A stretch of DNA of 64,000 nt from JAIVGV01 sp036389335. Its GTDB lineage: Bacteria; Acidobacteriota; Blastocatellia; Pyrinomonadales; Pyrinomonadaceae. The stretch covers positions 28,914 through 92,913 of the forward strand of contig DASVQC010000004.1 of NCBI GenBank assembly GCA_036389335.1, written 5' to 3'. The translations under genes were made by a program, and so were the position numbers. Of this stretch, positions 23,158-32,064 are shown piece by piece. The first letter of the stretch is position 1; each line of letters opens with the position of its first letter. Under the pieces are notes generated by a model. That model worked only from the letters and a program-made list of their open reading frames with translations. It made no database searches and was not told the DNA's origin.

Positions 23158-26100
23158 ATGCCGAAAGTCTTACTCGCTTCCCTGCTCCTCCTCCCCACGC
23201 TGCTCACCCCCGCGCACGCGCAGCCCGGCGCGAGGTCGACGCCGATGATGCTCATCGGTCGCGTCGCCGTCAGCCGCACGCAGATCGCCTTCACCTACGC
23301 GGGCGATCTCTGGCTCGTCCCGCGCGCGGGCGGCGAGGCGCGGCGGCTCGCGGCCCCCGCGGGCGCGTCCACCGGCTTCCCCGCCTTCTCGCCCGACGGC
23401 TCGCAGCTCGCCTACTCGCAGGCCCTGGGCGGCAACTGGGACGTGTACGTCGCGCCCGCGGCGGGCGGAGAGGCGCGCCGCCTGACGTTCCACCCTTCGG
23501 GCGACTTCGCCGTGGGCTGGACGCCCGACGGCAAGAGCGTCCTCTTCAACTCCGACCGCCTGCCCGACTCGCGCCTCTACATGACGCCGGCGGCGGGCGC
23601 GCCGCTCCCCGCCGAGCTGCCGCTCCCCAAAGCGCAGATGGGCTGGTTCTCGCCCGACGGCGCGCGCATCGCCTACACGCCGATGCGCTCGACGCCCGGC
23701 GACTGGCGCTACTACCGCGGCGGCGCGAGGGGCATGATCTGGATCACTTCCCTGCGCGACGGCGCGCTCGAAAAACTCCCGGTCGGCGACTACAACGACT
23801 ACTTCCCGATGTGGCTCGGCGACAAAATCTACTTCGTCTCCGACCGCGACTACGCCGCCAACCTCTACGCCTACGATCTCCCGACGAGGCGCACGCAGCA
23901 GTTGACCAAGTTCGCCACCTACGGCGTCCGCTGGGCCGCCGCCTGCGACGACGCCGTCTTGATGGTGCGCGACGGGCGTCTCTACCTGCACGATCTGAAG
24001 ACGAACGAGACGCGCGTCGTGCCCGTCTCGGCCTCGCCCGACACTTCCGAGCTGAAGCCGCGCACCGCGAACCCTTGGCGCGCGCTCGAAACCGCCGCGC
24101 TCTCTTCCGAAGGCGGACAGTTGGTCATCGGCGCGCGCGGGGAGGCCCTCGTCTTCGACCCCGCGAAGAATGAATCGCGCAACCTGACGGAGACCCCCGG
24201 CGTCGCCGAACGCTCGCCCGCCCTCTCGCCCGACGGCAAGTGGCTCGCCTACTTCTCCGACGAGTCGGGCGAATATCAGCTCCACGTCCGCGCCGCCGAC
24301 GGGACGGGCGCGATCAAAAAGATCGCCGTCGAGCCGAAGCCGTCCTTCTACCGCGAGCTGACGTGGTCGCCCGACTCGCGGCGTCTCGCGTTCACCGATC
24401 ACCGCCTCGCGCTCTGGGTCGCCGACGCCGCGGCGGGCGCGGCGCGTCAGGTCGATCGCTCGGTCTATTCATTCCAGGAGGAGTGGTTCCCCGCGTGGTC
24501 GCCCGACGGCCGCTGGCTCGCCTACTCCAAGCACCTGCACAACCGCGTCCGCACCGTCTTCGTCTACGACGCGCAGGACGCCGCCGTGCATCAGGTGACC
24601 GACGGGCTCACGCACACCGAGTCGCCCGTCTTCGACGCCTCGGGCAAGTACCTCTACTTCGTCTCCAGCCCGAACGCGGGCACGAGCGAGTACGGCTGGG
24701 GCGTCCTGCAAGGCGTCCTCGCGCGCCCCACCCTGACGCGCCGCCTCCACGCCCTCGTCCTCTCGAAAGACGACCCCGCGCCGCTCCTGCCGACGGGCGC
24801 TGCGAACCCCGACGCGAAGTTTGACGCGCCGACCGCGCCCGTCCGCATCGACTTCGACGGGCTCGCGGGCCGCGCGATAGATCTCCCCGCGCAGCCGCGC
24901 GACTACGCGCAGCTCTTCGCGGGCAGGCCCGGCGCGCTCTTCGTGCTCGTCAACGAGTGGAGGTCGGGCGGCGGCGCGTTCGGCGGCCCCTCGCAGGCGC
25001 TCTACGCGTACGATCTGACGAAGCCCAACAAGTTCGACCGCCTCGTCGAAGAGATCAACGGCGCGGAGGTCTCGCGCGACGGGCGGAGGCTGCTCTACTT
25101 CAAGGGCCGCGACGCCTTCCTCGTCCCGGCGGACGCCGCGCCGAAGCCCGACGAGGGCAAGCTCGATCTCCGCAAGCTCGAAGTGAGAGTCGATCCGCGC
25201 GCCGAGTGGGCGCAGATGTACCACGAGTCTTGGCGCATCATGCGCGACTGGTTCTACGATCCGAACCACCACGGGCAGAACCTCGCGGAACTCGAACGCC
25301 ACTACGCCGGATACCTCCCGACCGTCACGCGCCGCGCCGACCTGAACGCGCTGATGAACATGATGCTCGGCCACGTCTCGATCAGCCACCTCGGCGTCGG
25401 CGGCGGCGACGCGCCGCCGCCGCCCTCGCCGCCCGTGCGCGTCGGGCTCCTCGGCGCCGACTACGAGGTCGCCGACGGTCGCTTCCGCTTCAAGCGCGTG
25501 CTGCGCTCGATGCCCTACAGCGCGGCGGTCGGCACCGCCGCCGCGCCGCTCGACCGCCCCGGCGTCTCGGTGCGCGAGGGCGAATACCTCATCGCCGTCG
25601 ACGATCAAAATGTTGACGCGAGCCGCAGCGTCTACAGCTACTTCGAGAACAAGGCCGAGCGGCCCGTGAAGATCAAGGTCGCCGCCTCGGCTGGCGGGGA
25701 GGGCGCGCGCACGCTCACCGTCTACCCCGTCACGAACGACACGGGCCTGCGCGTCGCCAACTGGGCGGAGGAGAACCGCCGCCGCGTCGATCAGTTGTCG
25801 GGCGGCAAGCTCGGCTACATCTACGTCGCCAACTACGGCGGCAACACGTCGGACTTCATCCGCGGGCTCACGGCCTACGCCGACCGCGCCGGCGTCGTCA
25901 TCGATCAGCGCGAGAACGGCGGCGGCATCACGCCCGACTACCTCATCGAGTGGCTGCTGCGCAAGCCGATCTACTACTACAGGTTCCGCGAGGGCGACGA
26001 CATCCCCACGCCCGTCAACCCCGGCCCCGCCGCGAAGGTTCTGATCACGAACGAGCGCAACGGCTCAGCCGCCGAGACCTTCGCCTTCATGTACAAGCTC

Positions 26101-26409
26101 GCGCGCGTCGGCCCCATCGTCGGCACGCGCACGTTCGGGGCGGGCATCGGCCCCTACGTCTTCACCCCGCAGCTCCTCGACGCCGGGCAGGTGCAACTGC
26201 CCAACCGCGCCGCCTACAACCCCGACGGCACTTCATGGGGCATCGAGAACGCGGGCGTCGCGCCCGACTACGAGGTCGAGTTCACGCCGCGCGATCTGAT
26301 GGCCGGGCGCGACCCGCAGCTCGAACGCGCCGTGCAGGTGGCGCTCGCGGAGGTGGCGAAGAACCCCGCCGCCTTGCCGAAGCGCCCGAAGTACCCGGTT
26401 CACAAGTGA
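23158..26409 (+). CDS. Tricorn-like S41 family peptidase, exported
   Basis: A 1083-residue exported peptidase. The signal peptide is at 1-21 (LLPTLLTPAHA). Two beta-propeller blocks follow, with TolB/WD40-like FSPDG and SPDGKWLAY repeats (about 30-330 and 340-650). A linking helical segment contains a His-rich turn LGHVSISHLG (about 737-746). A PDZ-like region lies around 760-870, and the C-terminal S41 core contains NERNGSAAETFAF with the presumed nucleophile Ser970. The architecture matches tricorn protease homologues, which degrade peptides; bacterial exported copies are common in Acidobacteriota. The length is usual. The ATG at 23158 follows GAGAGATGGCCC; a strong ribosome-binding site is not evident. 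Confidence 0.92.
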   Translation: MPKVLLASLLLLPTLLTPAHAQPGARSTPMMLIGRVAVSRTQIAFTYAGDLWLVPRAGGEARRLAAPAGASTGFPAFSPDGSQLAYSQALGGNWDVYVAPAAGGEARRLTFHPSGDFAVGWTPDGKSVLFNSDRLPDSRLYMTPAAGAPLPAELPLPKAQMGWFSPDGARIAYTPMRSTPGDWRYYRGGARGMIWITSLRDGALEKLPVGDYNDYFPMWLGDKIYFVSDRDYAANLYAYDLPTRRTQQLTKFATYGVRWAAACDDAVLMVRDGRLYLHDLKTNETRVVPVSASPDTSELKPRTANPWRALETAALSSEGGQLVIGARGEALVFDPAKNESRNLTETPGVAERSPALSPDGKWLAYFSDESGEYQLHVRAADGTGAIKKIAVEPKPSFYRELTWSPDSRRLAFTDHRLALWVADAAAGAARQVDRSVYSFQEEWFPAWSPDGRWLAYSKHLHNRVRTVFVYDAQDAAVHQVTDGLTHTESPVFDASGKYLYFVSSPNAGTSEYGWGVLQGVLARPTLTRRLHALVLSKDDPAPLLPTGAANPDAKFDAPTAPVRIDFDGLAGRAIDLPAQPRDYAQLFAGRPGALFVLVNEWRSGGGAFGGPSQALYAYDLTKPNKFDRLVEEINGAEVSRDGRRLLYFKGRDAFLVPADAAPKPDEGKLDLRKLEVRVDPRAEWAQMYHESWRIMRDWFYDPNHHGQNLAELERHYAGYLPTVTRRADLNALMNMMLGHVSISHLGVGGGDAPPPPSPPVRVGLLGADYEVADGRFRFKRVLRSMPYSAAVGTAAAPLDRPGVSVREGEYLIAVDDQNVDASRSVYSYFENKAERPVKIKVAASAGGEGARTLTVYPVTNDTGLRVANWAEENRRRVDQLSGGKLGYIYVANYGGNTSDFIRGLTAYADRAGVVIDQRENGGGITPDYLIEWLLRKPIYYYRFREGDDIPTPVNPGPAAKVLITNERNGSAAETFAFMYKLARVGPIVGTRTFGAGIGPYVFTPQLLDAGQVQLPNRAAYNPDGTSWGIENAGVAPDYEVEFTPRDLMAGRDPQLERAVQVALAEVAKNPAALPKRPKYPVHK

Positions 26410-26470
26410 GGCGCGGAGTCTCGGGGTAGCGGTTCGGCCCGATCTTGAGTGGAGGCGGGGATAGGATTCG

Positions 26471-26582
26471 CCACGGAGGCACAGAGGACGCAGAGGGGGC
26501 ACAGAGGATAGACCGATCCGGATTTTATTTTCAGGATCGATCCTGACTCTGTGCGCCGTCCGTGTCCTCTGTGCCTCCGTGG
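26471..26582. repeat. Palindromic intergenic repeat, family A copy 1
   Basis: Perfect 19-bp terminal arms, 26471-26489 with 26564-26582 (CCACGGAGGCACAGAGGAC and its complement), surround a partly palindromic centre. It fills most of the 315-bp gap 26410-26724, which holds no gene. A related palindrome is at 36146-36249. Confidence 0.85.
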
Positions 26583-26724
26583 TGAAGGCCGTAACTTTTC
26601 GCCGTCCCGGCTGTTTACGGCGTGACAGAATCCGCCTCGCGCGCGCCGCCCGAACAGTTTTGAAACGCTCCGGCGCGCCCGAACGTCTTACCACGAAAGC
26701 CCGCGCACGCCCGGAGGAAACGCC

Positions 26725-27834
26725 TTGAAACCCAGACCGCTCGTGATCACCTGCTCGCACGCCCGCGCCCTCTTCGTCCTCCTCCTTCTCTTCCCCGCAG
26801 CCGCCCGCGCGCAACAGGCGCAGGGGCTCGCGCCGGAGAAGATCAAGCAGATCGAGCAGTTGATCTCCTCCGAGATGTCGAAGCAGTCAATCGCCGGCCT
26901 CTCGGTCGCCGTCGTCACCGACAACCAGTTGCGCTGGTCAGCCGGGTACGGCTTCGCCGACGTGGAGAACTTCGTCCCCGCCAAGGCCGCGACCGTCTAC
27001 CGGCTCGCCTCCGTGTCGAAGCCCGTCACGGCGGTCGCCCTGATGCGACTCGTCGAGCAGGGCAAGCTCGATCTCAACGCGCCCGTACAGAAGTATTGCC
27101 CCGCCTTCCCGCAGAAGCAGTGGCCCGTCACCGCGCGCCAGATACTCGGGCACCTCTCCGGCATCCGCCACTACAAGAGCGACGAGGAGTTCGACTCCAC
27201 CCGCTTCTACCCTTCCATCAGCGAAGGGCTGGCGATGTTCAAAGACGACGCCCTGCTGTTCGAGCCGGGCACGAAGTACGGCTACTCGACCTTCGGCTAC
27301 AGCGTGCTCGGCTGCGCCGTCGAGGGCGCGTCGGGCCAGAAGTTCGCCGACTTCGTCCGCGAGAACGTGCTGCGGCCCGCGGGGATGGACAGGATGCGCA
27401 TCGACAGCGTCTCAGACCTCATCCCCAACCGCGCGCAAGGCTACCGGCGCGGCGCGGACGGGACGCTGCACAACTCGCCGCTCGCCGACAACAGCTACAA
27501 AGTTCCGGGCGGCGGCTTCGTCTCCACGGTCGAAGACCTCGCGAAGTTTGCCGTCGCCTTGCAGACCGCGAAGGTGTTGCGGCGGGAGACGGTCGAGCAG
27601 ATGTACACCTCGCAGCAGACGCGCGACGGCAAGCCGACCAACTACGGCTTCGGCTTCAGCGTGGCTTCGGTCGGCGGGCAGCGCTACGTCGGGCACAGCG
27701 GCGCGCAGCAGCGCGTCAGCACGATCCTCCAGATGGCCCCCGACAAAGGCGTCGCCGTCGTCATCATGGTCAACGTCGAGGAGACGCGGCTGACGCCGCT
27801 CGCGAATCAGATTCTGGATGTCCTGACGAAGTGA
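26725..27834 (+). CDS. Exported serine hydrolase, class C beta-lactamase fold
   Basis: A 369-residue protein with a signal peptide (about 1-29, ending AARAQ). The SxxK motif is Ser96-Val-Ser-Lys99 in YRLASVSKP. The second motif is YST in GYSTFGYSVLG, where class C beta-lactamases have YxN. The third is GHSGA (HxG). These proteins are usually D-aminopeptidases, carboxypeptidases or esterases rather than beta-lactamases, so no resistance function is claimed. The start is TTG at 26725, supported by GGAGGA 7 bases upstream. The stop at 27832-27834 is followed in the same frame by a coding-like fragment of a different protein (27838-28542). Confidence 0.9.
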   Translation: MKPRPLVITCSHARALFVLLLLFPAAARAQQAQGLAPEKIKQIEQLISSEMSKQSIAGLSVAVVTDNQLRWSAGYGFADVENFVPAKAATVYRLASVSKPVTAVALMRLVEQGKLDLNAPVQKYCPAFPQKQWPVTARQILGHLSGIRHYKSDEEFDSTRFYPSISEGLAMFKDDALLFEPGTKYGYSTFGYSVLGCAVEGASGQKFADFVRENVLRPAGMDRMRIDSVSDLIPNRAQGYRRGADGTLHNSPLADNSYKVPGGGFVSTVEDLAKFAVALQTAKVLRRETVEQMYTSQQTRDGKPTNYGFGFSVASVGGQRYVGHSGAQQRVSTILQMAPDKGVAVVIMVNVEETRLTPLANQILDVLTK

Positions 27835-27837
27835 GGC

Positions 27838-28542
27838 GCGAGGCGCGGGCCGGGCCTCAACCCGGCTGTCCCCAACCGCGACGTCGGACCCGTCGACGCG
27901 CGCATCGGCTTCCCGCTCTGGCAGCAGGACGACAAGGGCGTGCGCCTCGGGCCGTGCCTCGACGCCAACCTCTGCCCGGCCACGCTGCCCATCGCGGGCC
28001 AACCGGCTTCGGTCAACGACCGGCTCATCAACTTCCCCGGCGAGGCGTTCTGGTGGTCGGGCGAGGCGGAGATCGATCTGCCCAACGGCGGGAGCGGTCG
28101 TCTGACGTTGGCTAAGGAGGCGGCTTTCACGACCGAAGACGCGACCATCGGCAATCAGATCAGCTTCGACCGCGTGCGCGTCCGCATCGACGGCGTGACG
28201 GCTGGCGCGACCTACACGGTGACGCACCCCTTCGGCGTCCTCACCCTCGTGGCCGACGAAGACGGCTCGATTAACACGACCGAGGACATCGGCTGCGGCG
28301 CGTCGCCCTGCGACTTCAGAACCGCGCTCAACGGCAAGATCGGCGTCTTCCTGAAGTGGGACCCCTTGGTCGCGCCGGTCGCGCCGATCGGCTACGTCGG
28401 CGACCCCAACGTCCCGCACGCCGTCACCGGCAGCCCCCTCAGCAATAACTTCTTCCGCATCGCCGGGCCGAACGTCGGCGGCACGAACATCAACACCGTC
28501 CAGACTAACCTCTTCACCGTGTCGGGCAAGCTCTTCCAGTAA
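27838..28542 (+). pseudogene. 5'-truncated fragment of an exported hypothetical protein
   Basis: The frame is open from immediately after the hydrolase stop codon. It reads LNPAVPNRDVGPVDARIGFP and then PLWQQDDKGVRLGPCLDAN, a Cys-containing extracellular protein type I associate with acidobacteria. Its normal N-terminus (start codon, signal peptide) is missing. A GTG at 27940 could start a shorter 200-residue product but lacks a spaced ribosome-binding site and would cut into the conserved segment. The 3' end appears complete and is followed by a strong terminator. The fragment lies in the same frame as the hydrolase gene, only separated by TGA, so fusion by deletion is likely. Confidence 0.6.
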
Positions 28543-28577
28543 GAGACGCCCGCCCGATAAGGGGCATCGGTCATGAC

Positions 28578-28642
28578 GAGAGCCCGTGAGTGGGGCGAAA
28601 GATTTTCGAGTTGAGAATCTTTCGCCCCACTCAGGGGCTCTC
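28578..28642. terminator. Strong bidirectional terminator hairpin
   Basis: GAGAGCCC-GTGAGTGGGGCGAAAGATT pairs with AATCTTTCGCCCCACTC-AGGGGCTCTC over about 27 bp, followed by AAACTTTT. It lies between the converging plus-strand fragment and the minus-strand S46 peptidase gene and can serve both. Confidence 0.85.
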
Positions 28643-28720
28643 AAACTTTTATCTCTTGCCTCGCTCCCACGGCACGCGCCGCGGGCTAGAATCTAACGCC
28701 GCTTTCGAGGGCCAGCTTCG

Positions 28721-30799
28721 TCAGCGAGCGCCCGTCAGCTCGTCCGCCAGCTTCCCGGCGTCGTACATCTTCCGCAGCGCCTCGATCATGGCCGCGGAGT
28801 GGACGGCGACGGCGCGACCGCCCTCCGGGTCGTCGACGTACCAGTAGCGGTTCGGCAGCTTCTGGATGTTGCTGTCGAAGTTGAGGCCGACGATCTCGGC
28901 GTCGCGGTTGATGACGGGGCTGCCGGAGTTGCCGCCGATGGTGTCCGCCGTGTAGACGAAGTTGAAGGGCGTCGCGAGGTCGATCTTGTCCCTCCCCCGC
29001 CGCCAACGCTCCGGCAGCTCGAAGGGCGGCTTCTCGTCGAAGGCGCGCGCGCGCTCGTAGAGTCCGTAGAAGGTCGTCTTGTAGGGGACGAGCGTGGTGT
29101 CCTCCTCGTAGCCGAGCACGCGACCGTAAGAGAGGCGCAGGCTGGAGGTCGCGTCCGGGTAGACCGACTTGCCGTAGACGGCGAAGCGCGCCTCGGCGAT
29201 CTTCTGCCCCGCGCCCGTCTCCACGCTGAGGATGTGCTGCTCGTTCCACGCTCGCAGCTCGCGGTAGATCGGCTCGACGCGCCGCGCGAGCGCGACCATC
29301 GGATCGTCCGACTTGGCGACCGCCGCCGCGCCGCCCTCGACCAGAGACTTGCGGAAGGAGACGTCGGCGAGACGCGTCCCGGCGACGACGCGGCGCGCCA
29401 CCTCGGCGGGCGTCGCGCCTTCGAGCGCGGCGCGGACGAAAGGATCGTCCGCGCCCAAGGTCTTCCGCGCCTCTTCGAGCCACGCCGCGAGCACGGCCTC
29501 TTCCATGTCCGGGTAGATGGGCGCGGGCGAGAGCAGCGTGAGCTTCAGGGATTCGAGGCGGTTCTCGCGATACTCGTCGAGCCGCTGGCTGTTCGGCTTC
29601 GTCGTCTCCGCGGCGTAGCGGACGAGCTGCGACGCGATGGTGCCGAGGCGCGAGGGCGTGAGCGTCGTGAACGCGATCCGCTTCGCCATCGCCGGCAGCT
29701 CCTTGTAAGCCGCTTCGAGCTGGGCCCACGCGGGCGCGTAATTGCTCTGCAACTCCGGGCGGCGCGCGATCTCGGCGAGCAGTTTGCGCTCGTCCTCCTC
29801 CTTGCGGGCGAACGAGCGCGCGTTGTTCAAGCCCTCCTGCTGGCCGACGAGCCGCTTGAGCGAGTTTTCGAGCGAGCGGCGGGTCGCCTGCGCGCGCCGC
29901 GCCTGCTCCTCGCCCCCGGCGGCGTAGCGCGCGAGCGCGTCGCGCCGCGAGGCCCAGACCTGCATCTGCAAGGGGTTCCCCACGTCGCGCTGGTATTTAA
30001 GTTGCGCGAGCGTCAGCATCCGGTTCGTCGAGGCGGGGCTGCCGGGCGCGACGACGAACTCGCCCTCGGTCGTGCCCGACTTCGACCAGCGGAAGTAGTT
30101 CGCGGTGCGCAGCGGCTTGTCGCCTTCGTAGACGCGGAAGAAGGCGAAGTCGAGGTCGTAGCGCGGGTAGGTGAAGTTGTCGTAGTCGCCGCCGAAGAAG
30201 GCGATCTGCTCTTCGGGCGCGAAGACGAGGCGGATGTCCGTGTACTTCTTGAAGCGGTAGAGCCAGTATTCGCCGCCGCTGTAGAGCGTGACGACGTCCG
30301 AGCGCAGGCCCGTCTTCTCGTTCGACTCCCTCTCGATGGCCGCCATCTCGCCCTTGCGCTGCTCCGCCGCCTGCGCGCTCGAAGCGCCCGGCTTCGCCGC
30401 CGACTGCACGCGCTTCGACACGTCCTCGTAGGAGACGAGCACGTTGATCTCAAGATCGGGGCACTTCAACTCCTCAGCCGCCGTGCGCGCGTAAAAACCG
30501 TTCTTCGTGTAGTCGCGCTCCTTGGTCGAGACTTTGGAGAGCTGGCCCGAGGCGACGTGCTGGTTCGTCATCAGCAGCCCGTCGGGCGAGACGAACGAGC
30601 CCGACCCGCCGTCGTTCAGGCGCACGGACGCGAGCCGCACGTTGTCGAGCCACTCCTTCGTCGGCTCGAAGTTGTAACGCTCCTTCCACTGCTTCAGCGG
30701 CGGGTTGTCGAACGTCCACATCCCCTCGTCGGCGCGCGCGCGGGGCGCGGCGGGGAGCAGAAAGAAAGCCACGAGCATGATTGCGGTTGGTTTCCTCAT
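28721..30799 (-). CDS. S46 family dipeptidyl-peptidase (DPP7/DPP11-like), exported
   Basis: A 692-residue exported serine peptidase. The signal peptide covers about 1-23 (FFLLPAAPRARA). The catalytic His81 is in TNQHVA, an Asp region DYDNFTYPRYDLDF is near 210, and the nucleophile Ser at about 626 is in GGNSGSPVIN. The order and spacing match S46 peptidases, which release dipeptides from peptide N-termini in the periplasm. The ATG at 30799 follows AGGAG by 7 bases; a TTG two codons earlier is less likely. The ribosome-binding site lies inside the upstream antitoxin gene, whose stop is 2 bp away, so expression may be coupled to the toxin-antitoxin operon. Confidence 0.92.
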   Translation of the reverse strand: MRKPTAIMLVAFFLLPAAPRARADEGMWTFDNPPLKQWKERYNFEPTKEWLDNVRLASVRLNDGGSGSFVSPDGLLMTNQHVASGQLSKVSTKERDYTKNGFYARTAAEELKCPDLEINVLVSYEDVSKRVQSAAKPGASSAQAAEQRKGEMAAIERESNEKTGLRSDVVTLYSGGEYWLYRFKKYTDIRLVFAPEEQIAFFGGDYDNFTYPRYDLDFAFFRVYEGDKPLRTANYFRWSKSGTTEGEFVVAPGSPASTNRMLTLAQLKYQRDVGNPLQMQVWASRRDALARYAAGGEEQARRAQATRRSLENSLKRLVGQQEGLNNARSFARKEEDERKLLAEIARRPELQSNYAPAWAQLEAAYKELPAMAKRIAFTTLTPSRLGTIASQLVRYAAETTKPNSQRLDEYRENRLESLKLTLLSPAPIYPDMEEAVLAAWLEEARKTLGADDPFVRAALEGATPAEVARRVVAGTRLADVSFRKSLVEGGAAAVAKSDDPMVALARRVEPIYRELRAWNEQHILSVETGAGQKIAEARFAVYGKSVYPDATSSLRLSYGRVLGYEEDTTLVPYKTTFYGLYERARAFDEKPPFELPERWRRGRDKIDLATPFNFVYTADTIGGNSGSPVINRDAEIVGLNFDSNIQKLPNRYWYVDDPEGGRAVAVHSAAMIEALRKMYDAGKLADELTGAR

Positions 30800-30801
30800 C
30801 T

Positions 30802-31044
30802 TCAACTCCTCTTGGGAGAACTCCGCCGGCGCGGCTCGCCGCGATCAACTTTTATCAGCGACCTCAAGGCTTCGTTAACGGCTTCATCGCTCGGAAAAGC
30901 CTCAGCCACGTCCGGCGCTAACAAGACGAGGTTCGTGCCCTCACTGTAGCGGCGCGCGTATTTGCCGCGCACCCCGCCCTTCAGCGAAGAGGGGTCATAC
31001 TCAGACCGCAACTCGTCGGCGGGCTCTTCAACTTTCTTCTTCAT
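30802..31044 (-). CDS. brnA: BrnA-like antitoxin
   Basis: An 80-residue basic protein overlapping the BrnT-like toxin gene by 17 bp. The C-terminal DEAVNEALRSLIKVDR is typical of the ribbon-helix-helix part of BrnA antitoxins; the N-terminal half is charged. BrnA proteins neutralise the BrnT ribonuclease and repress their own operon. The gene order toxin then antitoxin on one strand fits the family. The open frame extends upstream, but the ATG at 31044 is the natural start. The family call rests mainly on the partner. Confidence 0.8.
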   Translation of the reverse strand: MKKKVEEPADELRSEYDPSSLKGGVRGKYARRYSEGTNLVLLAPDVAEAFPSDEAVNEALRSLIKVDRGEPRRRSSPKRS

Positions 31045-31303
31045 ATAATTTTCTCTCGCCGCGCGTCGTCGCCCGCGCGCTGATAATGCGGATCGTCTCT
31101 CCTCGCTCGGCGTGCGCGACGATGAGCAACTTCTCCCGCTCCGAAAGCCCGATGGTGATGAGACGGTTCTCCTCGGAGGAGTGATCAGGATCGGGGAATG
31201 TGATCGCGAGCGGGTCGCCAAAGACCGTTGCCGCTTCCTTAAACGAAACGCCGTGCTTTCTTAAGTTGAGTGCGGCTTTTACGGCGTTCCACTCGAACTC
31301 CAT
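31028..31303 (-). CDS. brnT: BrnT family toxin (DUF497)
   Basis: A 91-residue protein with the BrnT pattern: FEWNAVKAALNLRKHGVSF at the start, EAATVFGDPLAITFPD, and LLIVAHAERGETIRIISAR followed by ATTRGERKLYE. BrnT is an RNase-like toxin that inhibits translation and pairs with BrnA. The length is normal. The stop overlaps the antitoxin start, so the pair is an operon. The conserved residues suggest an intact toxin. Confidence 0.9.
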   Translation of the reverse strand: MEFEWNAVKAALNLRKHGVSFKEAATVFGDPLAITFPDPDHSSEENRLITIGLSEREKLLIVAHAERGETIRIISARATTRGERKLYEEES

Positions 31304-31340
31304 TCGTCGATTATATCTTCCGCAGTCGTCATCTCATAAC

Positions 31341-31937
31341 TCACTTTGCCCTCTCTCCGGCGTTTACGTCCTCGCGAAAGCGTTTCTTAAAGTCCGGCGC
31401 GTCGCGGCGCAGCGAGAGCCAGTCGTCGAAGATTTCGGGCGTCTGGAGCCAGACGGTGAACCAGTTGGCGATCTCCTCCTTCTCGGCCCGCTTGCGCGCG
31501 TCCACCGACTTGTTCGCGGCGATCATCTGCGCGCGCTGCTTGCCGCGCAGCGCCGTCTCGCGCACGCGGCGCGCGCCTTCGGCGTCCTTCTTGCGCGCGA
31601 ACTGCTTGCGTAAGTTTTCCAGCCGCTTGATCGACGCGGCGGCCTGCTCGAAGTCCGAGAAGCGCAGGACGTTGCGGAACATCGGCTCGTAAGGATCGGC
31701 GGCGCGCCAGCGCGCGTCCATCTCCAAGACTTCGGCGTGGCGCAGCTCGGCCCCCTCGTCGGCGAGCAGGCGCGCCATCACGGCGGGGCTCTCGACCGCG
31801 CCGCCGTCGAACCGCTCCCTCACCGCCGCCACGATCTTCTCAAGCTCTTCGGCGCCCACGGTCTCGCAGTCGAGGTGCTCCCACACCTCGATCATCAGCT
31901 CCCGCTTCGTGCGCGCTTTCCAACCGCCCTCTTTCAT
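31341..31937 (-). CDS. Hypothetical protein, helical, charged
   Basis: A 198-residue soluble protein, mostly helical with many Arg/Glu/Ala residues (REDVNAGERAK at the end, RRVRETALRGKQRAQM in the middle). There is no signal peptide, membrane segment or recognised motif. It reads away from the RecQ gene, 127 bp apart, and toward brnT, 37 bp away, so it may share a transcript with the toxin-antitoxin operon. The start at 31937 has only a weak ribosome-binding site; an ATG 14 codons later is possible. Confidence 0.78.
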   Translation of the reverse strand: MKEGGWKARTKRELMIEVWEHLDCETVGAEELEKIVAAVRERFDGGAVESPAVMARLLADEGAELRHAEVLEMDARWRAADPYEPMFRNVLRFSDFEQAAASIKRLENLRKQFARKKDAEGARRVRETALRGKQRAQMIAANKSVDARKRAEKEEIANWFTVWLQTPEIFDDWLSLRRDAPDFKKRFREDVNAGERAK

Positions 31938-32064
31938 CCCCCGCGAGATTACGACGCGCCGCGAGCGCGTGACAAGCCCGCGGGCCCGCGCGGTTGCCGG
32001 TGTGACACCCGCCGCGCGCTACGCTAAAATTACCCTTCGAACGCGCCCCGGAAGGCTCACGCTG

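Noticed and set aside
26725..27834. Beta-lactamase (antibiotic resistance) call
   Set aside because: Only the fold motifs SxxK, YST and HSG are present, and YST replaces YxN. Exported serine hydrolases of this kind are mostly peptidases or esterases.
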